Shown: positions 32,411-42,702, counted from the stretch's first letter. The stretch: 64,000 nt of DNA from Flavobacterium sp. (GCA_015665265.1 JADFAM010000043.1:29627-93626), one strand, 5' to 3'. Numbers and translations are program-made. Notes: generated from the letters alone by a model not told the origin.

Positions 32411-33112
32411 ATGATTGCCGAAAAAAAATCTCAAGCTCAAATAATCTACCTTATTCTAGCAGCCTTATTTATTGCTTCATTGGTAACGTCTAATTTAATT
32501 TTTCAAAAATTTTTTTATTGGTACCCTTTTGATAATGAAGTTTTTGGTGTAAAATTATTTGAAGTTTCTGTTGGCTTACTACCTTACCCGATTACTTTTT
32601 TAATTACAGATATTTTATCTGAGATATACGGTAAAAAGAAAGCTAATCATGTTGTTATTGCAGGTATTTTTGCCTCTTTCTTTTCTTTAGGAATTGTTTA
32701 TGTTTCCATGGCTGCTCCATCTACTTCTTGGTCTGTAGTTAATGATAATACTTTTATTGAAGTGTTTGGTGCTGCTCCTTTGGCAGTTTTAGCCTCTATG
32801 ATGGCGTATTTATTTGCTCAGTTTATAGATATTAGAGTATATCATTTCTGGAAAACTCTCACAAAAGGAAAACATTTGTGGTTACGAAATAATTTTTCAA
32901 CCTTTTCATCTCAAATTATAGATACACTAACTGTTTTGTTATTGCTTTGCTCTTTTGATATTATAGCTTGGGATAAATTTTTAGGATTATTAATTAGTGG
33001 AGTTGTTTTTAAGATGATGATAGCTGCATTAGATACCCCAATTTTATACATGGTAGTCTTTTTCTTTAAAAAACATTTTAATTTAAAAATGGGAGAAGAA
33101 ATAGAAATTTAA
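32411..33112 (+). CDS. Queuosine precursor transporter (VUT/YhhQ family)
   Basis: Polytopic; FLITDILSEIYGKKKANHVV signature. Confidence 0.9.
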   Translation: MIAEKKSQAQIIYLILAALFIASLVTSNLIFQKFFYWYPFDNEVFGVKLFEVSVGLLPYPITFLITDILSEIYGKKKANHVVIAGIFASFFSLGIVYVSMAAPSTSWSVVNDNTFIEVFGAAPLAVLASMMAYLFAQFIDIRVYHFWKTLTKGKHLWLRNNFSTFSSQIIDTLTVLLLLCSFDIIAWDKFLGLLISGVVFKMMIAALDTPILYMVVFFFKKHFNLKMGEEIEI

Positions 33113-33165
33113 AAATCGATTTTATTTGTAAACTCTCTCTAATTAAACGTCTAAATAATAGTTTT

Positions 33166-33873
33166 ATGAACAAATTTGTTACATTCATATGCCTGCTTTT
33201 CTTTGTTTCAATTCAAGGGCAGACCACTATTTTTAATAGTTTATTAAAAAAAAATGTGGATGGGAAGGGAATGGTAGATTATCAATCTTTAAAAAACAAC
33301 GAAACAATTTTAGATAATTATTTAACACATCTACAGGAGACTATACCAACTGAAAATTGGTCATTAAATAAAGAAAAGGCTTATTGGTTAAATACCTACA
33401 ATGCATACACTATTAAAATTATTTTAACCAATTACCCCTTGAAAAGTATCAGAGATATTAAAATAGATGGAAAAACAGCTTGGAAAATCCCTTTCATAAA
33501 AGTGGGTGAAAACAGCTACTCATTAGACTGGATTGAACACGAAATCTTACGAAAAAAATACAATGATCCAAGAATTCATGTGGGTATTAATTGTGCTTCT
33601 GTATCTTGTCCTAAATTAGGAAATTTCGCTTTTTCAGAAAGTAATGTAGAAACTGCTTTAACTAATTTAATGATAGATTTTATTAATAACGATGATAGAA
33701 ATAAAATAAGTAAAAACAATGTAGAGCTATCAAAAATATTTGATTGGTTTTCCTCTGATTTTACAAAAAATGGAACTATAATAAAATATTTAAACAATTA
33801 TGCTAGTAAAAAAATAAATGAAAAAGCAAGCATAAAATACCTAACTTACGACTGGAGTTTGAACATTAAATAA
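33166..33873 (+). CDS. DUF547-domain protein with signal peptide
   Basis: KAYWLNTYNAYTIKIIL, DPRIHVGINCASVSCPKL. Confidence 0.9.
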   Translation: MNKFVTFICLLFFVSIQGQTTIFNSLLKKNVDGKGMVDYQSLKNNETILDNYLTHLQETIPTENWSLNKEKAYWLNTYNAYTIKIILTNYPLKSIRDIKIDGKTAWKIPFIKVGENSYSLDWIEHEILRKKYNDPRIHVGINCASVSCPKLGNFAFSESNVETALTNLMIDFINNDDRNKISKNNVELSKIFDWFSSDFTKNGTIIKYLNNYASKKINEKASIKYLTYDWSLNIK

Positions 33874-33879
33874 ATTTTT

Positions 33880-34215
33880 ATGTCTAAAACATATTATGAC
33901 CCTGCCGATCTTCGCAAATTTGGTAATATAACGGAGTGGAATGAAGAACTTGGAAACAAATTCTTTGATTATTATGGAAAAGTATTTGAACCAGGAGCCT
34001 TAACAGCTCGTGAAAAATCATTGATTGCTCTGGCTGTATCCCATACAGAACAATGCCCCTATTGTATAGACGCTTACACAAAAGACGGTTTGCAAAAGGG
34101 AATCACAAAAGAAGAAATGATGGAGGCTGTTCATGTAGGTGCTGCTATTAAAAGTGGTGCCACACTAGTTCACGGAGTTCAAATGATGAACAAAGTGAAT
34201 AAATTGGAAATGTAA
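33880..34215 (+). CDS. Carboxymuconolactone decarboxylase/AhpD-like protein of arsenosugar loci
   Basis: EQCPYCIDAYTKDGLQKG CxxC active-site pattern; adjacent to ArsS. Confidence 0.88.
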   Translation: MSKTYYDPADLRKFGNITEWNEELGNKFFDYYGKVFEPGALTAREKSLIALAVSHTEQCPYCIDAYTKDGLQKGITKEEMMEAVHVGAAIKSGATLVHGVQMMNKVNKLEM

Positions 34216-34216
34216 C

Positions 34217-35272
34217 ATGAGTAAAAAATCACTTTTAGCTAGAAAAAATGAACTAGCCAATACAAAAAGACAAATAGAGGTTTTATCCAACGGACTCTTT
34301 GCTACTGGAGAGTTACCAACATTTGCAAAAAAAATAGCCGAAACAAATCAGTTCCCATTACGCTCAAAAAAATTAGAAATTCTACAAATTAATCTGGGTT
34401 ATATGTGTAATCAGGTATGTGCACATTGCCATGTAGATGCTGGTCCTGACAGAAAGGAAATCATGACTAAAGAAACCATGCAACAATGCTTAAACGTGAT
34501 ACGTAAAACAGGAGCTCATACTCTAGATTTAACAGGTGGAGCTCCGGAAATGAATCCAAATTTTAGATGGTTTGTTGAAGAAGCTGCAAAAGTTGGGATC
34601 AAAGACTTTATTGTTCGCTCAAACCTAACAATCATCAGAGCCAATAAAAAATATCATGATTTACCCAAATTTTTTAAAAAACACACTGTTCATGTTATAA
34701 GTTCAATGCCACATTGGACACGTGGAAAAACCGACAAACAACGTGGAAACGGTGTTTTTGATAAATCTATTAAAGCCCTACAAGAATTAAACGTTGTTGG
34801 TTATGGAATTCCAGGAAGTAAGTTACAATTAGATTTGGTATATAATCCATCTGGGGCATTTTTACCTGGTGACCAAATGGCTTTAGAAAATGATTTCAAA
34901 AAGGCTTTAAAAGAAGATTTTGAAATTGATTTCCATAATTTATTTGCCATTACTAACCTGCCAATTAGTAGGTTTTTAGATTATTTAATAGCATCTGAAA
35001 ACTATGAAGAGTATATGTATTCTCTAGTAGAAGCTTATAATCCTGTTGCTGTAGAAAATGTTATGTGTACAAATACACTTTCAATAAGTTGGGATGGCTG
35101 GTTATACGATTGTGACTTTAATCAGATGCTAGACTTAAAAGTAAATAGTTCAGTGAAACATATTTCTGAATACAACGAAGAATTACTTCAAAACAGAAAT
35201 ATTAGTATCAATCAACATTGCTACGGATGTACTGCTGGTGCAGGAAGTAGTTGTCAGGGAGTTGTAGCGTAA
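34217..35272 (+). CDS. arsS: Arsenosugar biosynthesis radical SAM protein ArsS
   Basis: Radical SAM CNQVCAHCHVDAGPDRKE; C-terminal DUF3641-like region CYGCTAGAGSSCQGVVA. Confidence 0.9.
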   Translation: MSKKSLLARKNELANTKRQIEVLSNGLFATGELPTFAKKIAETNQFPLRSKKLEILQINLGYMCNQVCAHCHVDAGPDRKEIMTKETMQQCLNVIRKTGAHTLDLTGGAPEMNPNFRWFVEEAAKVGIKDFIVRSNLTIIRANKKYHDLPKFFKKHTVHVISSMPHWTRGKTDKQRGNGVFDKSIKALQELNVVGYGIPGSKLQLDLVYNPSGAFLPGDQMALENDFKKALKEDFEIDFHNLFAITNLPISRFLDYLIASENYEEYMYSLVEAYNPVAVENVMCTNTLSISWDGWLYDCDFNQMLDLKVNSSVKHISEYNEELLQNRNISINQHCYGCTAGAGSSCQGVVA

Positions 35273-35273
35273 T

Positions 35274-35885
35274 ATGAGTCACAAAAACTTACTTATTATT
35301 TTTACTCGCAATCCGGTATTGGGCAAAGTAAAAACTCGTTTAGCAAAAACTGTTGGAGATAAAACAGCACTGGATATTTATCATTTTTTGTTACAAAAAA
35401 CTGAAGAGGTCACTAAAAAAATATCTTGTGATAAGAAAGTTTATTATTCTGAAAAAATTATAGAAGATGATCTTTGGGATCAATCTATTTATCAAAAAAA
35501 GGAACAATACGGTAGTGATCTCGGAGAAAGAATGAAAAATGCCTTTAATGATGGTTTCAAAAAAAACTATGAAAAAATTATAGTTATTGGTAGTGATTTG
35601 TTTGATTTAGAACCTTCCCATATCAATGAAGCTTTTAAAAAATTAATTCATAACAATGTTGTGATTGGCCCTGCTTTAGACGGAGGTTATTATCTAATTG
35701 GACTGAAAAAACTACATCCAAAAATCTTTCAAAATAAAAATTGGGGGACTTCATCTGTAAGAAAAGAAACACTGAAAAATTTAGAAAAAGTTGATGTACA
35801 TTTGTTACCAATGCTAAATGATGTAGATGTTATCGAAGACATCAAAAACCATTCTGCTTTTACTAAATTCTTAAAACCTAGATGA
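35274..35885 (+). CDS. DUF2064/TIGR04282-type glycosyltransferase
   Basis: FTRNPVLGKVKTRLAKTVGD, IGSDLFDLEPSHINEAF, GPALDGGYYLIGLK. Confidence 0.88.
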   Translation: MSHKNLLIIFTRNPVLGKVKTRLAKTVGDKTALDIYHFLLQKTEEVTKKISCDKKVYYSEKIIEDDLWDQSIYQKKEQYGSDLGERMKNAFNDGFKKNYEKIIVIGSDLFDLEPSHINEAFKKLIHNNVVIGPALDGGYYLIGLKKLHPKIFQNKNWGTSSVRKETLKNLEKVDVHLLPMLNDVDVIEDIKNHSAFTKFLKPR

Positions 35886-36697
35886 AAAAACAACAACTAC
35901 AAGAAACTACCAATTTTTTAAAATTAAAAGGGTTTCAAAATCCAGAAATTGGAATAGTATTAGGTACAGGTTTAGGTCAATTAATTAATGAAATTGTTAT
36001 TGAACAAGAAATTGCCTACAAAGATATTCCACATTTTCCAAAAGCAACTGTAGAGTTTCATTCTGGGAAATTAGTATGCGGATCACTTTCAGGAAAAAAA
36101 GTGGTTGTCATGTCTGGAAGATTTCATCTTTACGAGGGTTATAATCAATGGGAGGTAACCTATGGCATTAGAACAATGCAACAACTAGGAATTAATACGT
36201 TATTAATTTCTAATGCAGCAGGAGCCATCAATTTATCTTATAAAAAAGGAGATTTAATGGTTATTGATGATCACATTAACTTGCAAGGAGGTTCGCCACT
36301 AGCATTTGCCGAAATAGGAGAGTTTGGTGAACGTTTTTCAGACATGCTAGAACCTTATTCCAAAAAAATAAACGATTTAATGAAATCAATCGCAAAACAA
36401 AACGACATAAAACTACAAGAAGGTGTTTATGCAGGTGTTTTTGGTCCTCAATTAGAAACCAGAGCTGAATATAGAATGCTTCAAATTTTGGAAGTTGATG
36501 CTGTTGGAATGAGTACTGTACCTGAAGTTATAGTTGCCAAGCATTTAAATTTGACATGTGCTGCAATTTCAGTTCTAACAGACGAATGTGATCCAAAGAA
36601 TTTAGCCCCCGTAGACATAGAGGAAATTATTCAGATTGCTGGCGAAGCAGAACCTAAAATGATTACATTATTTAAAGAATTGATATATAAAATTTAG
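35882..36697 (+). CDS. Purine-nucleoside phosphorylase
   Basis: GIVLGTGLGQL, HSGKLVCG, SNAAGAINLSYKKGDLM, GPQLETRAEYRM. Confidence 0.94.
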   Translation: MKKQQLQETTNFLKLKGFQNPEIGIVLGTGLGQLINEIVIEQEIAYKDIPHFPKATVEFHSGKLVCGSLSGKKVVVMSGRFHLYEGYNQWEVTYGIRTMQQLGINTLLISNAAGAINLSYKKGDLMVIDDHINLQGGSPLAFAEIGEFGERFSDMLEPYSKKINDLMKSIAKQNDIKLQEGVYAGVFGPQLETRAEYRMLQILEVDAVGMSTVPEVIVAKHLNLTCAAISVLTDECDPKNLAPVDIEEIIQIAGEAEPKMITLFKELIYKI

Positions 36698-36709
36698 CGT
36701 ACATTAAAA

Positions 36710-37678
36710 ATGAGTTATTTAGAAACTACACATAATGTTTACAAGGAAGCAGCTTTAACACCCGATGTTGGTTTGTGTTGCACAACAAATCCAATTTGGG
36801 AATTACCTGGCTTAAAAATACCAAGAATAATGCAAGAAATGAATTATGGATGTGGTTCTACAGTGCATGCTAGTGATTTAACTAACAACCCAAAAATGTT
36901 ATATGTTGGTGTTGGTGGCGGTATGGAATTACTCCAATTTGCCTATTTTAATCGAAATAAAGGAGGAATAATAGGTATCGATGTTGTAGATGAAATGTTA
37001 GAAGCCTCTCGCAAAAACTTTGTAGAAGCAGAAGAAATGAATCCTTGGTTTAAAGGTAACTTTGTGGATCTTCGAAAAGGAGATGCTATGAATTTACCGG
37101 TAGATGGTAATTCTATAGATGTTGCTGCACAAAATTGTTTGTTCAACATCTTTAAATCAGACGATTTGAAGAAAGCAATTGCAGAAATGTATCGAGTATT
37201 AAAACCACATGGTCGTTTGGTAATGAGTGATCCAACTTGTGAGCAACCAATGAATGACGAATTACGAAACGATGAACGTTTACGTGCGCTATGTTTAAGT
37301 GGTAGTTTGCCAATTAATGAGTACATAAAAGCATTAACTGATGCTGGTTTTGGAACCATTGAAATAAGGGCTCGTAAACCCTACAGGATTTTAGATCCAA
37401 AAAACTATCCAACTGATGAGTTAATATACATAGAGTCTATTGAAGTTGCAGCAATTAAAGATCCAATGCCAGAAGATGGGCCTTGTGTTTTTACAGGAAA
37501 AGCAGCGATTTATTATGGTGATAAAGATTATTTTGATGATGGTGCTGGACACACTTTATTAAAAAACCAACCCCTTGCTATTTGTGATAAAACAGCTCTT
37601 GCGTTAAAGTCATTAAAAAGAGACGACATCTATATATCTGATGCTACTTTTCATTATGATGGCGGTGGCTGTTGCTAA
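36710..37678 (+). CDS. arsM: Arsenite methyltransferase of arsenosugar pathway (ArsM)
   Basis: SAM-MTase YVGVGGGMELLQFA; Cys-rich ends VGLCCTT and DGGGCC; downstream of ArsS. Confidence 0.88.
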   Translation: MSYLETTHNVYKEAALTPDVGLCCTTNPIWELPGLKIPRIMQEMNYGCGSTVHASDLTNNPKMLYVGVGGGMELLQFAYFNRNKGGIIGIDVVDEMLEASRKNFVEAEEMNPWFKGNFVDLRKGDAMNLPVDGNSIDVAAQNCLFNIFKSDDLKKAIAEMYRVLKPHGRLVMSDPTCEQPMNDELRNDERLRALCLSGSLPINEYIKALTDAGFGTIEIRARKPYRILDPKNYPTDELIYIESIEVAAIKDPMPEDGPCVFTGKAAIYYGDKDYFDDGAGHTLLKNQPLAICDKTALALKSLKRDDIYISDATFHYDGGGCC

Positions 37679-37705
37679 TTTGAATTCATACTTTTTTATT
37701 TAAAA

Positions 37706-38575
37706 ATGGAACCTTACCTAGACATTATAAAGCACTCTTTTTCTGGCTACTATCATTATCTAGTAACAGAAATTACAAATCCACACTGGGGTAATTATTT
37801 TTATTGGTTACTTGCTATTTCAATTATTTTTTGGGGCTTAGAGGTTTTAATTCCTTGGAGAAAAAATCAACATAATATCAGAAAAGATTTTTGGCTTGAT
37901 GGTTTCTATATGTTTTTTAACTTTTTCCTATTTTCATTGATTGTATACAATGCCTTATCTAACGTTGCAGTTGCCTTTTTTAATGATATCTTAATGAGCA
38001 TTGGGATAAATAATTTAGTTTTTTTTAATATTGAAGCCTTCCCTTATTGGGGACAACTGTTTGTTCTTTTTTTACTAAGAGATTTCATACAGTATTGCAT
38101 CCATAGATTATTACATCGAGTCCCTTTTTTATGGAATTTTCACAAAGTACATCACTCAGTCAAAGAAATGGGATTTGCAGCTCATCTCAGATATCATTGG
38201 ATGGAAACTGTCGTTTACAGAACTTTAGAGTACCTTCCCTTGGCTTTAGTTGGTTTTGGTATAGATGATTTTATTTTGGTTCATTTATTCACTCTTACAA
38301 TGGGGCATTTTAATCACAGTAATATCTCTATTCCATTAGGAGTTTTTAAATATATTTTTAACAATCCTCAAATGCATATATGGCATCATGGAAAGAAGAC
38401 TCCTAACAAATTTGGTGTTAATTTTGGACTCACACTGAGTGTTTGGGATTATCTTTTTAAAACTAATTATATCCCATCTAACGGACGAGATATTGAATTG
38501 GGATTTGAAAATGATGAAAATTTTCCAAAAAACTTCATAAGTCAAGAAATATATCCATTAGGACGAAAAAAATAA
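37706..38575 (+). CDS. Sterol desaturase/fatty acid hydroxylase superfamily protein
   Basis: His clusters HRLLH, HKVHHS, HFNHSN, HIWHHGK. Confidence 0.92.
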   Translation: MEPYLDIIKHSFSGYYHYLVTEITNPHWGNYFYWLLAISIIFWGLEVLIPWRKNQHNIRKDFWLDGFYMFFNFFLFSLIVYNALSNVAVAFFNDILMSIGINNLVFFNIEAFPYWGQLFVLFLLRDFIQYCIHRLLHRVPFLWNFHKVHHSVKEMGFAAHLRYHWMETVVYRTLEYLPLALVGFGIDDFILVHLFTLTMGHFNHSNISIPLGVFKYIFNNPQMHIWHHGKKTPNKFGVNFGLTLSVWDYLFKTNYIPSNGRDIELGFENDENFPKNFISQEIYPLGRKK

Positions 38576-38584
38576 TGTAAAATT

Positions 38585-39592
38585 TTATGGAATCTCTTTA
38601 TAGAGATTTCTTAGCAGAACTTCTGCAGGCTTATTTTGCGGAGTAAATCTATTATTATTTTCACCACCAACTTCTTTATGTTTGTGAAACCATTTCCAAA
38701 TAAATCCTCCTGCAAACCAGGTTTCATTCCAAAACTGATTGTAAATGGCTTGTAATCCATTTTTTTGGGCTTGTAAATTAATTAACCCAGTAACTCTTTT
38801 AGAATCCCACGGTTTTTCCCCTGTAAAATCAATACTACGATAACCAAACTCTGTAAATAGAATAGGTTTTTTTAGATTAGATTGTACGTTTTTAATTTGT
38901 GCTTTATGAAGTTGCCATCCAGCTTCAAAATCTTTAACTGTAGGTGTCTTTTTTTCTGTCAAAGGAAAATATGCATCAATCCCGATATAATCTAATTGAT
39001 CCCACAAAGGAAATCTTTTAAATTCATCCCAATTGGCTGCATAAGTAAGTTTTCCTTTAAAAATTTTTTTAACTCTTTGAATCAGATCTTTCCAATACGC
39101 AGGTCTTTTATTAACAAAATTTTCTAGTTCGGTTCCAATACAAAAAATATCTGCTTTAATTTCTTCAGCAGTTTTTGCATAGGTTAATATAAAAGACGCA
39201 TATGAATCTTCAAAAATTCTCCACTGTTCCTCTGAATCCATGGTAATATGTCCTGTAAATTGTCCTTTCCAAATCCAAATTTGTGGCTTAACCATTAGTT
39301 TTACCTTCTTAAATTGTAATTCTTTTGCATATTGACGAATCCCTTGATCTCGTTCACCAAACCATTGCCTTTTAGAATTAAAACGAATAGTTGGAAAAGA
39401 TAAATCTCTAATAAATCCAAAAGGCATCAGAGCAACATAATTAGCATTAACGTTAATTACTGAGGTAACATGGTGAGATTTAATACTGTCTTTGGATGCT
39501 ACAAAACTTATTCCATTAATTTTTTGAGCTGAAGCTAGCAAAGAAAAATAAAGAAGCACAATAACAAAGAAAAAAAGCTTACTTACATTCAT
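38585..39592 (-). CDS. Exported GH113/GTA-like TIM-barrel protein
   Basis: Signal peptide; IGTELENF, YIGIDAYFPL, FTEFGYRS catalytic-type motifs. Confidence 0.75.
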   Translation of the reverse strand: MNVSKLFFFVIVLLYFSLLASAQKINGISFVASKDSIKSHHVTSVINVNANYVALMPFGFIRDLSFPTIRFNSKRQWFGERDQGIRQYAKELQFKKVKLMVKPQIWIWKGQFTGHITMDSEEQWRIFEDSYASFILTYAKTAEEIKADIFCIGTELENFVNKRPAYWKDLIQRVKKIFKGKLTYAANWDEFKRFPLWDQLDYIGIDAYFPLTEKKTPTVKDFEAGWQLHKAQIKNVQSNLKKPILFTEFGYRSIDFTGEKPWDSKRVTGLINLQAQKNGLQAIYNQFWNETWFAGGFIWKWFHKHKEVGGENNNRFTPQNKPAEVLLRNLYKEIP

Positions 39593-39715
39593 AATTACTA
39601 TTAAATTAATGGATTTAATAAAAATATTACAAATTTATTTATACTTGTTATAAATTAAAGAATCCTTTTAAGAAATTCTCATTAACTTCGACTTATAAGT
39701 AAACTTTTTAAGAGT

Positions 39716-41065
39716 ATGGAACATATTGTCATTATTGGAAATGGAATTTCTGGAGTTACTCTTGCTAGACATATTCGAAAGAATTCAGATAAAAAAATTA
39801 CCATAGTGTCTGCAGAAACGGAGTACTTTTTTTCTAGAACCGCATTGATGTACGTATATATGGGGCATATGAAATTTGAACATACTCAACCCTATGAATC
39901 TTGGTTTTGGGAGAAGAACAAAATCAATTTGAAAAAAGGCTATGTAAAAAAAGTTGACTCCAGCAATAAACAAATTATATTCTCAAACGACGAATATATT
40001 TCTTATGATAAGTTAGTATTAGCGACAGGTTCAAAACCTACAAAATTTGGCTGGCCAGGACAAGACCTTGAGGGGGTAATGGGTATGTACCATAAACAAG
40101 ATTTAGAAAACTTGGAAAAATATGCCCCTAATAATCAAGTTTGTAAAAGAGCTGTTATAGTGGGTGGTGGATTGATAGGAATAGAGTTAGCAGAGATGCT
40201 ACATTCCAGAAAAATTCCAGTTACCTTTCTAGTTAGAGAATCTAGTTTTTGGAATGGAGTTTTACCAGCAATGGAGAGTGAAATGATTAATAGGCACATT
40301 CAAAATAATCAGATTGATCTTCGTTTAAATTGCAATCTAAAAGAGATAAAATCTGATGCAAAAGGATTTGTAAAATCTATTGTCATTGAAGAAACAGGTG
40401 AAGAAATTGAGTGTAACATTGTTGGCTTAACCACTGGTGTTTCTCCTAATATAGACTTTATTAAAAACTCTACTATTGAAACAAACAAAGGAGTTTTAGT
40501 AAATCGATTTTTGGAAACAAATAGTAAAGATATTTATGCAATAGGAGATTGTGCTGAACAAAGACAAGCCATTGGAAATAGGAGAGCAATCGAAGCAGTT
40601 TGGTATACAGGTAGGATGATGGGAGAAACACTAGCGCAAACTATTTGTAAAAATAAGATAGAGTATAAACCAGGAAACTGGTTTAACTCAGCTAAATTTT
40701 TTGATATTGAATACCAAACCTATGGGTGGGTGTTTCCTGAGAAAAACAGTACCTCTTATGAAAAACATTTTCAATGGAAACATCAAGATGATACTAAATG
40801 CATCACGATAGCCTATCATAAAGATTCTTTGCTTTTTCTTGGAATAAATACTTTTGGGATAAGGATGAGACACGAAGTTTTTGATAAATGGCTCTCCGAA
40901 AAAAGAACTATAGATTATGTTATAGAATATCTGGCCGATGCCAATTTTGATCCAGAATTTTATTCCCTTTACGAAAAAGACATTACTTCAAAATTTAACC
41001 AAGAAAACGGAAAGTCCATTCAGTCTAGAAAGAAAAGCTGGAAACGAATATTTACCAAAGCCTAA
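39716..41065 (+). CDS. NAD(P)/FAD-dependent oxidoreductase
   Basis: IIGNGISGVTLARHI, VIVGGGLIGIELAEML, DIYAIGDCAEQ. Confidence 0.92.
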   Translation: MEHIVIIGNGISGVTLARHIRKNSDKKITIVSAETEYFFSRTALMYVYMGHMKFEHTQPYESWFWEKNKINLKKGYVKKVDSSNKQIIFSNDEYISYDKLVLATGSKPTKFGWPGQDLEGVMGMYHKQDLENLEKYAPNNQVCKRAVIVGGGLIGIELAEMLHSRKIPVTFLVRESSFWNGVLPAMESEMINRHIQNNQIDLRLNCNLKEIKSDAKGFVKSIVIEETGEEIECNIVGLTTGVSPNIDFIKNSTIETNKGVLVNRFLETNSKDIYAIGDCAEQRQAIGNRRAIEAVWYTGRMMGETLAQTICKNKIEYKPGNWFNSAKFFDIEYQTYGWVFPEKNSTSYEKHFQWKHQDDTKCITIAYHKDSLLFLGINTFGIRMRHEVFDKWLSEKRTIDYVIEYLADANFDPEFYSLYEKDITSKFNQENGKSIQSRKKSWKRIFTKA

Positions 41066-41069
41066 AAAA

Positions 41070-42692
41070 ATGAAAATACTCAAACATATAGGATTGGTTC
41101 TATTTTTGATTGGACTATCAATCTTTACAGGAGTCCTATTTACAGGTTCTTTTAATTTATCTTCAACCGAACTAACCTCATACGTTTCAAAAAAAGGCTA
41201 TAAGAGTGAGTTAATTTTAAACAACCTGAAAAAGGCAGTTGTTACAAATGAAGAACTTACTATTTTCGAATTTTCTAGCAGAGTTAGAGAAGCATATAAA
41301 GATTCTAATGATCATTACGATGCTTTAATTACTAAATTTAACGAGGAAAAAGACTGGGATAAAAAAGGAGAGCAATATCAATATAAAATTTATGGAAAAC
41401 CACATACATTAAGTTTTGAACTTGCTAAAATAGCTGGTAAAGGATCTGCTAGAGAACTTCCTGGAACTCTATGGCTTCTTACTTTTGGATTGGGGATTAT
41501 TGGAGCGTTACTTTTTATTTTACCTAATCTTTTCTTACTGGGTAAAGCTGGCATAAAAAATAATGGGATTTATTTAGAATCTAGCACCAACAGAGGCTTT
41601 ATTGCTTGGCTGGTACTAGTATATTTAGTTTTATTTTATTTGGTTTTATACTTCATGCCAGACTATGTGGTAAATTGGACCTATATATTGGATCCAATTA
41701 GCAAATCACTTAATGGAGGTTTAGCCTCTCAATGGTTTGTTTATGGGTTTTTATATTGCATCATAATGCTAGTAATGGCAACACGCATGTATATTAAATA
41801 CAGGCACAATAAACACCAACTCATTCGAACAACTTCTGTATTGTTCTTTCAAATTGTTTTTGCTTTTTTAATCCCTGAGATTATGACCAGTCTAAATATG
41901 CCTGGTTATGATTTTAAAAATGCATTCCCTTTAGATTATGATTTCTTTTTTGATTGGAATTTAAATAGTCTTTTAAATAGTGGAGGTATTGGAATTTTTA
42001 TTCTTGTTTGGGGAATTATTTTAACCCTTATTATTGTTCCTGTAATGGTCTATTTCTTTGGTAAACGTTGGTATTGTTCTTGGGTTTGTGGATGTGGTGG
42101 ATTGGCTGAAACTTTAGGTGACCCCTACAGACAGCATTCAGACAAAAGTTTAAACGCATGGAAGTTAGAACGTTGGTTAATTCATTTTGTTTTACTCTTT
42201 TCTTTGGTGATGACCTTGGTTACTCTGTACACTTATTTCACAGGTACAGACTCTCTTTTAGGCATCAACTCTCAGTGGATTAAAGACACCTATAGTTTCT
42301 TAATTGGCGCCTGGTTTGCTGGTGTTATTGGAACTGGGTTTTATCCAATTTTCGGGAATAGAGTTTGGTGTAGATTTGGATGCCCATTAGCAGCTTATTT
42401 GGGTTTTGTTCAACGATTTAAATCAAGATTTAGAATCACAACCAATGGAGGACAATGCATATCATGTGGAAACTGCTCTACTTATTGCGAACAAGGAATA
42501 GATGTAAGAGCTTATGCACAAAAAGGAGAAAATATTGTTCGATCTAGCTGTGTTGGTTGTGGTATTTGCTCGGCTGTATGCCCTAGAGGAGTATTAAAAT
42601 TAGAAAATGGTCCAGAAAATGGAAGAATAAATCCAACAGACATTTTATTAGGAAATGATGTAAATTTAATGGAGTTAATAAACAACAAGTAG
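41070..42692 (+). CDS. Membrane 4Fe-4S polyferredoxin (NapH/NosR-like)
   Basis: Several TM segments; CSWVCGCGG, CRFGCP, CISCGNCSTYCEQG, CVGCGICSAVCPRG. ATG at 41070 is preferred to the track's 40938 start, which lies inside the upstream gene. Confidence 0.9.
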   Translation: MKILKHIGLVLFLIGLSIFTGVLFTGSFNLSSTELTSYVSKKGYKSELILNNLKKAVVTNEELTIFEFSSRVREAYKDSNDHYDALITKFNEEKDWDKKGEQYQYKIYGKPHTLSFELAKIAGKGSARELPGTLWLLTFGLGIIGALLFILPNLFLLGKAGIKNNGIYLESSTNRGFIAWLVLVYLVLFYLVLYFMPDYVVNWTYILDPISKSLNGGLASQWFVYGFLYCIIMLVMATRMYIKYRHNKHQLIRTTSVLFFQIVFAFLIPEIMTSLNMPGYDFKNAFPLDYDFFFDWNLNSLLNSGGIGIFILVWGIILTLIIVPVMVYFFGKRWYCSWVCGCGGLAETLGDPYRQHSDKSLNAWKLERWLIHFVLLFSLVMTLVTLYTYFTGTDSLLGINSQWIKDTYSFLIGAWFAGVIGTGFYPIFGNRVWCRFGCPLAAYLGFVQRFKSRFRITTNGGQCISCGNCSTYCEQGIDVRAYAQKGENIVRSSCVGCGICSAVCPRGVLKLENGPENGRINPTDILLGNDVNLMELINNK

Positions 42693-42702
42693 TAAGTAGG
42701 AA

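Noticed and set aside
36943-37359. Minus-strand ORF of 138 aa antisense to arsM
   Set aside because: Lies entirely opposite a conserved methyltransferase; no recognizable domain or promoter.
37706-38575. Genuine sterol biosynthesis
   Set aside because: The gene belongs to the broad fatty acid hydroxylase superfamily, and no squalene or sterol genes are present in the window.
40938-41069. N-terminal extension of the polyferredoxin ORF (starting MPILIQNFIPFTKK)
   Set aside because: It lies inside the upstream FAD oxidoreductase in another frame; ATG 41070 right after its stop begins a normal TM segment.
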